Assembly (NCBI GenBank): GCA_963782255.1
Contig: CAWAIS010000002.1
Span: forward strand, 1,364,001-1,428,000
Reading direction: 5' to 3'
Origin: Roseiarcus sp963782255
GTDB lineage: Bacteria > Pseudomonadota > Alphaproteobacteria > Rhizobiales > Beijerinckiaceae
DNA length: 64,000 nt
Shown: in pieces, positions 8,596 through 17,424 of the stretch
How positions within the stretch are numbered: position 1 is the stretch's first letter
Layout: each line of letters opens with the position of its first letter
Notes under the pieces: model-generated
Seen by the model: only the letters and a program-made list of their open reading frames with translations
What the model was told of the DNA's origin: nothing
Database searches by the model: none
Position numbers and translations under genes: made by a program

Positions 8596-9486
8596 ATGGT
8601 CTTGAGGCTCGCGCGCGTTTGGTACGCGCAAAACCGACAGTCGCTTCTCGCCCTTGCACGTTGCGCTTCTGTCGCCGGCGCTTTGAGCTTGGGGGGCCCC
8701 GTTCTTGCAGGCTCGGACCCTCCCGACCTCGCGAACGGGACCGGCGACGATCCAACTCAGCCGTTGGGCAAGATCGAGCTGCTTGACCGCTATACCGAAG
8801 CCCCCGGTCCAGGCGTCGAGGAGGGCACGACCAAACGAGTCGAAACGAACACGCCGTTCGCCCGGGTCGAGGCGCCGTTCAGGCTCGCGCCGCAATGGGA
8901 GTTGAACTTCCGGACTGAAATTCCGGTCGTGTGGACAAACGCAGTGACGCCCGAGAACCCGACGGGCGCGACCGTGTCCGGCTTCGGCAACGTGCTCACT
9001 CAGGCGTGGATCGCGCATGACTTCGATCAACGCTGGGCGGTTGCGCTCGGCGGGCAGCTGATCACGCCGACCTCGACAAACGGAGTGGCGACGGACGCCT
9101 GGGAACAGGTCACGGGGTTCGTCGTCCGCGCGATGCTTCCGGAGATCAGTCCGGGCAGCTATTTCGCGCCGCAGGTGCGCTACGGCATCGATTTCGAAGG
9201 CAACGACGATGGCCGCATGTTGCGGCAGTTGCGCCTCGCGCCGACCCTCAACATCAACCTGCCGCACAGCCTGTTCTTCACGCTCTACCCGAGCCCGGAC
9301 ATTCGATGGAATTATGGAACGCCGGTGTGGAACCAGACGGGCCGGTTGTTTCTGCCGCTCAACTTCATGGTCGGCTGGAAGCCGACCGAGCATATTGTAG
9401 TTTCTGCCGAGTTCGGCATTCCGATCATCAAGGATTTTCCGGTGTACACCTTCAAAACTCAATTGAGAGTTGGCTATTTGTTTTAA
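8596..9486 (+). CDS. outer-membrane beta-barrel protein, phenol-degradation MetA-like
   Basis: 296 residues with an N-terminal export signal (about residues 18-39) and a mature region of alternating amphipathic strands ending in aromatic LRVGYLF, the C-terminal phenylalanine that the Bam machinery recognises. The pattern (ARVEAPFRLAPQWELNFRTEIPV, then FMVGWKPTEHIVVSAEFGIPI) resembles the meta-pathway phenol-degradation outer-membrane family, which imports aromatic or hydrophobic compounds. It closes the gene run that starts at 4086 and is separated from an IS1595 element by 316 bp. A porin-like role in substrate uptake for the peroxidase cluster is inferred, not shown. Confidence 0.7.
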   Translation: MVLRLARVWYAQNRQSLLALARCASVAGALSLGGPVLAGSDPPDLANGTGDDPTQPLGKIELLDRYTEAPGPGVEEGTTKRVETNTPFARVEAPFRLAPQWELNFRTEIPVVWTNAVTPENPTGATVSGFGNVLTQAWIAHDFDQRWAVALGGQLITPTSTNGVATDAWEQVTGFVVRAMLPEISPGSYFAPQVRYGIDFEGNDDGRMLRQLRLAPTLNINLPHSLFFTLYPSPDIRWNYGTPVWNQTGRLFLPLNFMVGWKPTEHIVVSAEFGIPIIKDFPVYTFKTQLRVGYLF

Positions 9487-9802
9487 GTGCGGTTCCCACC
9501 GGGGAGGGCGTTCGATTTGGAACGGGACATGCGAAAAGACATCGGGGAGCGCGAAAATCTTTCGCCTTGCAGGGGTCGTGCGCGATTTATCGACATTTTC
9601 TTGCAGAACCGGCGAGGCGGCCTCATAATGGACAAGACTTCGGAACAGGCGAACTGCCCGGCTCGATCGAAGGAGTGGTTCTGCATGGCGCCGAGGGATC
9701 CCGGGCTGCCGCCGCTTGCGAGGCGGCCGGCGGAGAGCGAAGACGCCCGGAGGATCGGCGGCGGGCCCTCATGGCCGGGAAAAGGCTGAGAGAAAAAAAT
9801 TT
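9487..9802. other. intergenic stretch left of an IS1595 element
   Basis: No convincing gene. Short open frames exist but show no domain, ribosome binding site or codon pattern. It includes GC-rich imperfect palindromes around 9706-9735 and ends in an A-tract that was the IS target. Confidence 0.4.
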
Positions 9803-10836
9803 CCTGATTACGCGGCAACGTCAGCCAGTTTTAGCAAGCGGTAAGGCATCGGGAGGGTCCTCAGCGCAACGAATGCGAGGCGGGGGATCATGGTTTCGAG
9901 CTCGTATCGGCGATTGAATCGATATTCGAACTCCGCGAGATATCGAGGGACGTGTTTTTCTCCTACGGCTCGGTAGGTCCCGACGAGGGCGGCTTTGATA
10001 TTGCCCAATGCGGTATTGACCCATTTGAAAGCAGGGGTGCGAACCGCTTGCTTGCCGCTTCCGGTCTTTTTTGAGGTGTGTAGGCATCCGGCTTGGGTGA
10101 CGGCGGCGAAGCACGCCAGGCCGTCGGAGACGATATTGGCGCCGGGCCTGAGCGCGGTGCTTGCGAGTTTTCGGATCGCAAAGCTGCTGAAGGCTTTGAC
10201 AGGCCGAAGGATGATTTGATCTGGCTTGCCGTCGTCGGTTGTCGCGACCGCAGCGACGAACGGCGTCTTGCCTGTTGCGCCGCGCCCGCGGCGGCCGGAC
10301 CGGGCGCCGCCGATATAGGCGTCGTCCATCTGGACGTTGCCTTTCAAGCGTTTGCTCGCGTTACGCTCCAACATGACTTGAGCGAGCTTGTGCTTCATCA
10401 TCCAAGCAGCCGTCTGGGTGACGCCAAGGCGTCGACCGAGTTCGATACTGGAAATGCCCTTCTTTGATTGCGTGACCAGGTAGATCGTCTTGAACCAGAT
10501 GCGCAGCGGCAGCTTGCTCGAAGCGAAGATCGTTCCCGCTTTGACAGAGGTCTGCTTGCGACACGCGTTACACTGGAATAAACGCCGCGCGCCGCGCGTG
10601 ACGACGCAGTGATCAGCGCCCTTGCACCCGGGACATTCGAACCCGTTCGGCCACCGCCATTTGACCAGCGCCGCATGACATTGCTCTTCGGTTCCGTAAA
10701 TCTCCGCGAAACGAGCCTCGCTGAGGCCTTTCTGAAACTGAACCTGATTGCGCGCCATCAGAGAACCCCTGCGAAAACAACATGTTCATGTTCCGTTCTA
10801 CTGAACGTCTGAAGCTGACGCAAGCGCGTAATCAGG
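9803..10836 (-). mobile_element. intact IS1595-family element, copy 1
   Basis: 1034 bp bounded by 22-bp terminal inverted repeats, 9803-9824 and 10815-10836 (cctgattacgcg, four variable bases, cgtcag; 18 of 22 match). It is flanked by a perfect 8-bp target duplication, aaaaattt (9795-9802 and 10837-10844), the length expected for IS1595. The single transposase gene runs leftward. A near-identical copy of the same length lies inverted at 61105-62138. Confidence 0.95.
9808..10758 (-). CDS. IS1595-family (ISXO2-like) transposase
   Basis: 316 residues, complete. An N-terminal zinc ribbon (CPGCKGADHC...CNACRKQTSVKAGTIF, residues about 38-75) is followed by a helix-turn-helix (SIELGRRLGVTQTAAW) and an ISXO2-like DDE domain with QMDDAYIGG, IVSDG and YLAEFEYRFNRR. 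It differs from the copy at 61183-62133 by one amino acid (Lys versus Ile in HTS[K/I]KTGSG) and at least two silent bases. The stop codon overlaps the terminal inverted repeat. Confidence 0.95.
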   Translation of the reverse strand: MARNQVQFQKGLSEARFAEIYGTEEQCHAALVKWRWPNGFECPGCKGADHCVVTRGARRLFQCNACRKQTSVKAGTIFASSKLPLRIWFKTIYLVTQSKKGISSIELGRRLGVTQTAAWMMKHKLAQVMLERNASKRLKGNVQMDDAYIGGARSGRRGRGATGKTPFVAAVATTDDGKPDQIILRPVKAFSSFAIRKLASTALRPGANIVSDGLACFAAVTQAGCLHTSKKTGSGKQAVRTPAFKWVNTALGNIKAALVGTYRAVGEKHVPRYLAEFEYRFNRRYELETMIPRLAFVALRTLPMPYRLLKLADVAA

Positions 10837-10854
10837 AAAAATTTTTCGAAAAAT

Positions 10855-10885
10855 CGCCCGTAACCCATTGAAAATGCTAGATTCG
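10855..10885. repeat. 31-bp dispersed repeat, copy 1
   Basis: Core CGTAACCCATTGAAAA; matches 43987-44017 at 27 of 31 positions in the same orientation. Both copies are preceded by an A/T homopolymer tract and followed within about 10-20 bases by an AAGGAAAT-like sequence. Neither lies in a gene. Possibly a recombination core or the end of a degraded small element. Confidence 0.55.
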
Positions 10886-10987
10886 GACGAGAGAATCCAA
10901 GGAAATCCAAGCTTTTCAAACCCCACTTTTGGCCCCTTTCCGCTCTGAAACGGACGCCCGCCAAGAGAATCCAAATCCCCTTTTAAC

Positions 10988-11006
10988 GACCGCCCGTGAG
11001 GCGGTC
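10988..11006 (-). terminator. perfect 7-bp hairpin after the hydroquinone reductase gene
   Basis: GACCGCC (10988-10994), a 5-nt loop and GGCGGTC (11000-11006), 58 bases downstream of the minus-strand stop at 11064. There is no clear U-tract on the minus strand, so intrinsic termination is only possible, not established. Confidence 0.35.
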
Positions 11007-11063
11007 ATGGGGCCAGCGCGCCCACTCGGCCGCCTCATGTCCCGGTCAGCCCCGCCGCGCCTG

Positions 11064-12014
11064 TCAGAGCTCCATCTCCGGCCCGAGCGGCACGATGCCG
11101 GTCGGGTTGATCCTGAGATGGCTCGCATAATAGTGATGCTTGATGTGGAAGAAGTCGACGGTATCGGCGACTCCCGGCCAGTGGTAGAGTTCGCGCAGAT
11201 AGCGCTGGAGCGCCGGGTAATCCTTGATCTCCCTCAGGTTGCATTTGAAATGGCCGAAATAGACCGGATCGAACCGGATGAGGGTCGTGAACAGACGCCA
11301 ATCGGCCTCGGTCAGGCGCTCGCCGCAGAGAAACCGCTGTCCGCCAAGCCGCATCTCGAGCCAATCGAGCGTCTCGAACAGGGCGCGAAACGCCTCCTCG
11401 TAGGCTTCCTGCGTCGTTGCAAATCCGGCGCGGTAGACGCCATTGTTGACGGTCGCATAGATGCGCGCATTTAGCGCGTCGATCTCCCCCCGCAACTCTT
11501 GCGGATAATAGTCGCCCTCCGCCGCGCCGATGCGGTCGAAGGCGCTGTTGAACATGCGGATGATCTCGGACAACTCATTGTTAACGATCGTGTTGCTTTG
11601 CTTGTCCCAGAGCACCGGCACCGTGACTCGCCCGCTGAACTCGGACCGCGCCTTCACATAAAACTCGCTGAGCCGCTCCGCGCCGAAGATTGGATCCGGG
11701 ATGACGCCCGGTGCTTCGTGGAAGGTCCAGCCCCGATCGCCGAGCAGCCAATGGACGACCGAGAGCGAGATCATGCTCTTAAGCCCCTTCAACCGCCGAA
11801 AGATCAGCGTGCGGTGCGCCCAGGGGCACGCAAGCGACACGATCAGATGATAGCGGCCAGGCTCCGCCTTGAATCCGCCGACGCCGGTCGGTCCTGGCGA
11901 ACCGTCCACGGTCACCCAGTTGCGGAATGGCGAGTCGGGCCGCACGAAACGACCCGTCCGGTCGTGCGGAAAATCGCCGTCTTCGCGCCATGTTCCCTGC
12001 AATAGATCGCCCAC
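11064..12014 (-). CDS. glutathionyl-hydroquinone reductase (Xi-class GST)
   Basis: Reduces glutathionyl-hydroquinones to hydroquinones with glutathione; cytoplasmic. The thioredoxin-like half holds the catalytic cysteine in SLACPWAHRT; the helical half has NNELSEIIRMFNSAFD, TEADWRLFTTLIRFD and PGVADTVDFFHIKHHYYASH, typical of the YqjG/PcpF/Ecm4 family. About 316 residues from a GTG start at 12014, which follows GAGG at good spacing and gives the usual GDLLQGTW opening. A TTG start 18 codons earlier is possible. It is the last gene of a probable minus-strand operon with the SDR, the IorAB fusion and the 106-aa protein. Confidence 0.92.
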   Translation of the reverse strand: MGDLLQGTWREDGDFPHDRTGRFVRPDSPFRNWVTVDGSPGPTGVGGFKAEPGRYHLIVSLACPWAHRTLIFRRLKGLKSMISLSVVHWLLGDRGWTFHEAPGVIPDPIFGAERLSEFYVKARSEFSGRVTVPVLWDKQSNTIVNNELSEIIRMFNSAFDRIGAAEGDYYPQELRGEIDALNARIYATVNNGVYRAGFATTQEAYEEAFRALFETLDWLEMRLGGQRFLCGERLTEADWRLFTTLIRFDPVYFGHFKCNLREIKDYPALQRYLRELYHWPGVADTVDFFHIKHHYYASHLRINPTGIVPLGPEMEL

Positions 12015-12107
12015 TCGCTTATCCTCGTCTGTCGGCAATTCGAGCCGCCTCGGAATGCGCGAGGCCAAGGCTTAGCGTATCTTGGCGGGGCCGAAGATCC
12101 AGAAAGC

Positions 12108-12815
12108 TCAGGTTCTCCCGCTGACCTGAATCAAGGCGCCGGTGACCGCTTTCGCTTCCTCGGACACAAGAAACAGGATGACCGCGGCGAGATCGGCTGG
12201 CGCGACCCAACGGTCGAACTCCGCGTTTGGCATGTCTGCGCGGTTCGCAGGGGTATCGATGATCGATGGCAAGACCGCGTTGACCGTCACGCCCTTGAGC
12301 TTCAATTCGTCGGCCAGGCTTTCGGTCAGCCGATGCACGGCGGACTTGCTGGCGCCATAGGGACCCGTGCCCTCAACCGCGCGTGTGGCCGCCTCGGCGC
12401 CAACGTTGACGATCCGGCCCGCTCCGGTCTCGAGAAGATAGGGAACGGCGGCATGCGAGGCGTTCAGCGCAGTCTTCAGATTGACGGCGAAGAGTTGGTC
12501 CCACGCTTCCGCCCCGCCGGCTTCCATCACCCTTTGCCAGCGGAAGCCGCCCGCGATGTTGAGGAGCGCGTCGATGCGCCCGAATCTCGCCTTGACTGCC
12601 GCCATGGCTTTCTCCGCCTCCTGTGGCGCTGACAGGTCGACGCCACCCAGGAGCATCGCATCTGCGCCAAGGCGCTCGGCGAGTCCGCCGGGGGGCGACG
12701 GCGCATGATCGATCACCGCGACGGAAGCGCCTCGTTTCGCAGCGACTTCGGCGATCACGCGCCCCAACGATCCGAAGCCGCCGGTGACGACGACTGTCTT
12801 GCCTTGCAGGATCAT
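12108..12815 (-). CDS. short-chain dehydrogenase/reductase with altered active site
   Basis: 235 residues. Rossmann start VVVTGGFGSLGRVIAE (TGxxxxxG cofactor loop), NIAGG (NNAG position) and YGASK (catalytic Tyr and Lys) identify a classical SDR. The serine that normally sits 13 residues before the tyrosine is replaced: the segment reads NVGAEAATRAVEGTGPY, with alanine at that position. Related SDRs with this change exist, so a redox or NAD(P)H-binding role may remain. The ATG overlaps the stop of the preceding oxidoreductase gene by 4 bp (ATGA), indicating translational coupling. Substrate unknown. Confidence 0.85.
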   Translation of the reverse strand: MILQGKTVVVTGGFGSLGRVIAEVAAKRGASVAVIDHAPSPPGGLAERLGADAMLLGGVDLSAPQEAEKAMAAVKARFGRIDALLNIAGGFRWQRVMEAGGAEAWDQLFAVNLKTALNASHAAVPYLLETGAGRIVNVGAEAATRAVEGTGPYGASKSAVHRLTESLADELKLKGVTVNAVLPSIIDTPANRADMPNAEFDRWVAPADLAAVILFLVSEEAKAVTGALIQVSGRT

Positions 12816-15800
12816 GCCGCTAGCTCCATCTGCGCCCGCAGAGCCCGAAGTTGCTGAAGCGCCTCGGCGCGAGCGCTCGCGGCCTTCGCCGCGTTCGCTT
12901 CCTTCACATGACCATAGCCGCGAATGGTTTCGGGCAACTTCGCGATGCGAACAGCGATCGAATGGTTTTCGAAGGTCAGGCGCTGCAAAAGATCGTCGAT
13001 ATCGGACTCGAACTCGGTTATGAGCCGCCGCTCAAGCCTGCGCTCGCTGGAATTGCGGAAGGGATCGATGAGGCTGCCTCGAAGAAAGCGGAACCTCGCC
13101 ATGATGCGGAAAGCGGTCATCGCCCAGGGTCCGACCTCGCTCTTGGCCATGACGCCGGTGCGTGGATCGGGACGGGCGAAGGGCCAGGCGCCGACGTGGA
13201 AATGCAGCCTGTAGGGGCCTTCGAATTCGCGGCGCAGCGCATCTTCGAACTCGGGCGCCGCGAACAGGCGCGCGACCTCCCACTCGTCCTTGACTGCGAT
13301 CAGCTTGTGGTACGCGGACGCGACTGCGGCGGTGAATTCTTCGCCGAGACCGGCCGCTCGCTCGGCCGCTCGCACCCGCTGCACAAGCGCGCGATAGCGC
13401 TTTGCATCCGCATCTCCACGCGAGGCTCTCAAGTGCTCGGCCCGCCGTTCGATCAGCGCGTCAAGAGTTGGCGTCGCCGCGGGGTGCAGGTCCTCTCTGG
13501 CGACGAGCCTTTCGACGCTCGCGAGATCATGCGCGGCGCGCCGTCCCCATTCGAACGCCTGCTTGTTGGCGGGGACCGCAACGGCATTGAGTTCGATCGC
13601 CCGTTCAATTGCCGCTCGCCGCAGCGGGATAAGGCCGCGCTGCCACGCGGCGCCGAGCATGAACATGTTCGAGGCGATCACGTCGCCGAGCAGATCCTTC
13701 GCAAGCCGCTGCGCATCCATAAAGAAGGCGCCGCCGCCGAGCGCAGAGGTAAGACGATCGATCAGCGCGTCCGTATCGACGCTCCAGTCGGGATTGCGCG
13801 CGAACTCTGCTGTCGGCGTCAGGTCGGCGGAGATTATCGCGCGCGAGCCAGCATTGAGCTTGGACAGGCATTCGTCTCCGGCAGCAACGATGAGGTCGCA
13901 GCCGATCAACGCGTCCGCTTCGCCGGAAGCGATGCGCGTCGCGTGCAGCGCGTCGGGCTCGTACGCCATGCGCACATGCGCCGTCACCGCGCCGTACTTC
14001 TGGCTCAGGCCGGTCAGATCGAGGTTGGAGCTGAAGAGCCCGTCGAGGTAGGCGGCGACCGCGAGCGTCTGGCTGATCGTAACGACGCCCGAGCCGCCAA
14101 TCCCTGCCACCAGCACATTGTAGCGCTCGGCAATCTTCGGCAGAACTGGATCGGGAATCGGCGGCAGTTCGCGTGGCGCGGCGGCATCGGGCTTGCGCAA
14201 AGATCCGCCGTGGACGGTGACGAAGCTCGGACAGAATCCCTCGACGCACGAGAAATCCTTGTTGCAGCTCGACTGGTTGATGCGCCGCTTGCGGCCGAAT
14301 TCGGTCTCGAGCGGCTCGATAGCCATGCAGTTTGAGACGCGCCCGCAATCGCCGCAACCCTCGCACACCTCCGCGTGAATGAAGGTACGAATCGCCGGGT
14401 CCGGCCATTTTCCTCGCTTGCGCAGTCGCCGGCGCTCCGTCGCGCATGGTTGATCGTAGAGGATGACCGAAACGCCCTTGTATTCGCGGAACTCGCGCTG
14501 CGTCTCGTCCATCGCATCGCGATGGCGAAGGCTCACACCCGGCGGCAGCGAAACGCCGAGATAGCGATCGGGATCGTCCACGACGAGGGCCATTCTCTTT
14601 ACGCCCTCGGCTGCGAGCTCGCCCAGGACCTGGACTGGAGTCATACCGCCTTCGATCGGCTGGCCGCCGGTCATCGACACGAAGCCGTTGTAGAGAATCT
14701 TGTAGGTGATCGACGCGTCCGCGGCGATCGCCTGCCGAATCGCCAGCGAACCGGAATGCGCGTAGGTGCCGTCGCCCATGTTTGCGAAGACGTGTTCCTG
14801 GCGAGTAAACGGCTGCTGGCCGAGCCACATGGTTCCTTCGCCGCCCATATGCGACGCAGTCGCGGTCTGCTGCGGATTCACCAGCGTCGCCATCCAGTGG
14901 CAGCCGATGCCGGCGAGCGCACGGCTCCCCTCAGGCACTTGCGTCGACCGGTTGTGCGGGCAGCCGGAGCAAAAGCCGGGCATGCGCATCGGCGCCGGGC
15001 GATTGCGGAGCGCGCCCGTCGGCCGTTCGGGCGCGGCCGGCGCGAAAAGCGGATCGTGGCGCCGCAGCGCGCGGACGAGCACGTCGGCCACGAGTTCGGG
15101 CGTCGTCTCGCCGAAATTGGGGATTGCCGACGAACCGTGGGAGGGATCGAAGGTCCCGCCATCGAAATACTTGCCGACAATTCCGGGCGTGTCTCTTCCG
15201 CCGTAGAGTATCGAGCGGATCTGATCCTCGATGAGCGGTCGTTTCTCCTCGATGACGACGATGAGGTCGAGCCCGCGCGCGAAATCGCGGACAACCACCG
15301 GGTCGAGGGGCCACACCATGCCGACTTTGAGCAGGCGCAATCCGATCGCCGTCCCACTGCCGGAAAGCGCCGGATCGCCAAGCGCCTGCAAAAGATCCTG
15401 CCATGCCTTGCCGGCGGCGACGACCCCGACCTTCGCGTCTACGCCGTCGCGGACAATACGGTTCAGGCCATTGGCGCGCGCATAGGCCAGCGCCGCGGGA
15501 AGCTTGTGATTGTAGAGCCGCTCCTCCTGTGGAACGGGCATGTCGGTCACGCGCGCGCCGAAGCCGCCCGCGGGATTGCTCGGGTGCTCCGGCGTCACGA
15601 TTGCGGGCGAGTCGGACGCCGCATAGACCGTGCTTCCACCCTCTGCGACGTCGGTTACGACCTTCATGCCCACCCAGCAGCCGGAAAAGCGCGACATGGC
15701 GATTCCGTGCAGGCCGAAGTCGATCAGCTCCTGGGTGTTCGACGGATAAAGCACGGGCATGCCGACGGCAATGAACGACGTGTCGGAGAAATTGACGGCG

Positions 15801-16273
15801 GTCGAGGACTTGGCGCCGTGATCGTCGCCCGCGAGCGCGAGCGCCCCGCCGAGCGGCGAAACTCCGGTAAAGTTTGCGTGGCGAAATGCATCCCCCGACC
15901 GGTCCACGCCCGGTCCCTTGCCGTACCAGACGCCGAACACGCCATCGACCGTGGCCCCGGGAAAGTTCGGCAGCTGCTGCGCGCCCCAGATTGCAGTCGC
16001 GGCCAGGTCCTCGTTCAGGCCCGGACGAAACACGATGTTGTGCTGTTTGAGGATCGTGTCGGCGCGCCACAATTCGATGTCGTAGCGGCCCAAGGGCGAG
16101 CCCCGATAGCCGGAAATATAGCCGCCGGTGTTGAGGCCGGCGGCCGCATCGCGTAATCGCTGCTGGATCGGCAGGCGCACCAGCGCCTGCATGCCGGTCA
16201 TGTAGAACCATCCCTCGCGAGCGGACCAGCGGTCTTCCAGAACCGCGTCCGTCCTCGTGAGCGCGACATTCAT
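12812..16273 (-). CDS. indolepyruvate:ferredoxin oxidoreductase, fused IorA-IorB type
   Basis: Oxidatively decarboxylates arylpyruvates to aryl-acetyl-CoA using thiamine diphosphate and passes electrons to ferredoxin or a flavoprotein. 1153 residues, normal for the single-chain bacterial form. Order: N-terminal TPP-pyrimidine domain (GGYISGYRGSPLG), TPP-binding domain (NMGDGTYAHSGSLA...YNGFVSMTGGQ), a cysteine-rich 4Fe-4S segment (CEGCGDCGRVSNC then NKDFSC) and a C-terminal gamma domain (LVAGIGGSGVVTISQ). ATG at 16273 follows GGAGG. It is 17 bp after the 106-aa gene and overlaps the SDR gene by 4 bp. Probably used in aromatic amino acid catabolism. Confidence 0.95.
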   Translation of the reverse strand: MNVALTRTDAVLEDRWSAREGWFYMTGMQALVRLPIQQRLRDAAAGLNTGGYISGYRGSPLGRYDIELWRADTILKQHNIVFRPGLNEDLAATAIWGAQQLPNFPGATVDGVFGVWYGKGPGVDRSGDAFRHANFTGVSPLGGALALAGDDHGAKSSTAVNFSDTSFIAVGMPVLYPSNTQELIDFGLHGIAMSRFSGCWVGMKVVTDVAEGGSTVYAASDSPAIVTPEHPSNPAGGFGARVTDMPVPQEERLYNHKLPAALAYARANGLNRIVRDGVDAKVGVVAAGKAWQDLLQALGDPALSGSGTAIGLRLLKVGMVWPLDPVVVRDFARGLDLIVVIEEKRPLIEDQIRSILYGGRDTPGIVGKYFDGGTFDPSHGSSAIPNFGETTPELVADVLVRALRRHDPLFAPAAPERPTGALRNRPAPMRMPGFCSGCPHNRSTQVPEGSRALAGIGCHWMATLVNPQQTATASHMGGEGTMWLGQQPFTRQEHVFANMGDGTYAHSGSLAIRQAIAADASITYKILYNGFVSMTGGQPIEGGMTPVQVLGELAAEGVKRMALVVDDPDRYLGVSLPPGVSLRHRDAMDETQREFREYKGVSVILYDQPCATERRRLRKRGKWPDPAIRTFIHAEVCEGCGDCGRVSNCMAIEPLETEFGRKRRINQSSCNKDFSCVEGFCPSFVTVHGGSLRKPDAAAPRELPPIPDPVLPKIAERYNVLVAGIGGSGVVTISQTLAVAAYLDGLFSSNLDLTGLSQKYGAVTAHVRMAYEPDALHATRIASGEADALIGCDLIVAAGDECLSKLNAGSRAIISADLTPTAEFARNPDWSVDTDALIDRLTSALGGGAFFMDAQRLAKDLLGDVIASNMFMLGAAWQRGLIPLRRAAIERAIELNAVAVPANKQAFEWGRRAAHDLASVERLVAREDLHPAATPTLDALIERRAEHLRASRGDADAKRYRALVQRVRAAERAAGLGEEFTAAVASAYHKLIAVKDEWEVARLFAAPEFEDALRREFEGPYRLHFHVGAWPFARPDPRTGVMAKSEVGPWAMTAFRIMARFRFLRGSLIDPFRNSSERRLERRLITEFESDIDDLLQRLTFENHSIAVRIAKLPETIRGYGHVKEANAAKAASARAEALQQLRALRAQMELAA

Positions 16274-16290
16274 CGGGATATCCTCCAGCG

Positions 16291-16611
16291 TCAGCGATCT
16301 TTCCCCGGATCGCTCTTAAAGCGCGCCAGATAACCGGGAAAGGCGTCGTCGAACTCGGGAAAATAGCGACGAATGACGCTGATGTCGAACGCTCGCAGAA
16401 TCAATTCCTTCAATTCGCGGTCCAGCAGGAACGTCATCGCGGCTTCGACACAGCGCGCCGGCGTGAGGCCCGATGCGGCGAAACGAGCTGCGTCCTCAGC
16501 TGCGATCGTAACGCGATGCCGGCTCTCGCCGCGCAAATCGCGTACGATGACCTCGAAGGTCTGGGGCCGGGTGAGATCGGGATTGACTACGATTGCGATG
16601 TCGCTGCGCAT
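16291..16611 (-). CDS. conserved hypothetical protein upstream of the IorAB fusion
   Basis: 106 residues, soluble, no signal. N-terminal half (FEVIVRDLRGESRHRVTIA) looks like a small beta sheet, followed by helices (TPARCVEAAMTFLLDRE) and the ending SVIRRYFPEFDDAFPGYL. No known motif. Spacing of 17 bp to the large oxidoreductase gene indicates an operon, so it may be a small accessory protein of that enzyme. Function unknown. Confidence 0.7.
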   Translation of the reverse strand: MRSDIAIVVNPDLTRPQTFEVIVRDLRGESRHRVTIAAEDAARFAASGLTPARCVEAAMTFLLDRELKELILRAFDISVIRRYFPEFDDAFPGYLARFKSDPGKDR

Positions 16612-16689
16612 GGGCCGGATAACCTCGGGGCGAGCCAGGCTCGATCTAGCCTTCCTTTCCAGCAGCGCAAGGGGCGCAAGGCCGAGCCG

Positions 16690-17424
16690 TCACCGCGCAA
16701 GTTGCCTAGCGAGCGAGATCCATTCGCGCTCGTTCGCGCGCACATGCGCCGGGGCGCGCGCCAACGAGCGCACGACGCCGTCGGCAATCGAGCGCGCCTG
16801 CTCTCGCCGGCCAAGCCTTTGCAGAAGCTGCGCTTGGCGGACTCTGGGCTCTGGGCCGGGATAGGTTCTCGCAGCGCTGGCATACTGGTCGAGCGCCTCG
16901 TCAGTCCGCCCGGCCATATCCAGCGCGCGGGCATAGAGAAGTCGACCATCAGGCGAATGAAGGTCTGGGGCGCGCCGTCTCAGCTCCTCGAGCGTCGCAA
17001 CCGCTTCACTTCCGCAGCCGAGATCGAGCTGCGCACGCGCCTTGCCGATGAGATAGGCCGGCTCGTCGCCCAGCGGCTGCTTCAATATGGCCTGATAATG
17101 CTCGAGCGCCTCTTGCGGCCGGCCGATCGCCAAGCATTCGTCGGCAAGCGCGCTTCGGTTGGCGATCGTGTCTACGACGTCGAGTTCATCCTTGAGCGCT
17201 CGGTAGCGAGCGGTCGGATCGAGCGCTGCAACGACCGTGCGGCGCGCCGTTTGCGCGCCGTGCGAACGAAACCATTCCGGAGCGAGTTCGAAAGCCACGT
17301 AGACAAGCGCGCCGACCCCCGGAAGAAACAGGATCACCAGCCCCCAAGGCATGAATTTACCGGTCCTGATCGCGTGAACAACGAGGAGCACGTCGACGAT
17401 CGTGATCAGGACGCCGAGGGACAC
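16690..17424 (-). CDS. membrane-anchored TPR-like protein
   Basis: 244 residues. Two N-terminal hydrophobic segments (GVLITIVDVLLVVHAIRTG and WGLVILFLPGVGALVYVAFE) resemble the PLDc_N-type membrane domain. The remainder is helical with tetratricopeptide-like repeats (PQEALEHYQAILKQPLGDEP, GRTDEALDQYASAARTYPG, RRAPDLHSPDGRLLYARAL). Likely an inner-membrane scaffold with its repeats in the cytoplasm. Same strand as the downstream operon, 78 bp away; partner unknown. Confidence 0.8.
   Translation of the reverse strand: MSLGVLITIVDVLLVVHAIRTGKFMPWGLVILFLPGVGALVYVAFELAPEWFRSHGAQTARRTVVAALDPTARYRALKDELDVVDTIANRSALADECLAIGRPQEALEHYQAILKQPLGDEPAYLIGKARAQLDLGCGSEAVATLEELRRRAPDLHSPDGRLLYARALDMAGRTDEALDQYASAARTYPGPEPRVRQAQLLQRLGRREQARSIADGVVRSLARAPAHVRANEREWISLARQLAR

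Noticed and set aside
9487..9789. 100-codon plus-strand frame after the outer-membrane gene
   Set aside because: Arg/Pro-rich, no homology pattern and no plausible ribosome binding site.
14375..16156. 593-codon plus-strand open frame
   Set aside because: Antisense shadow of the IorAB fusion, which has unambiguous motifs on the minus strand.
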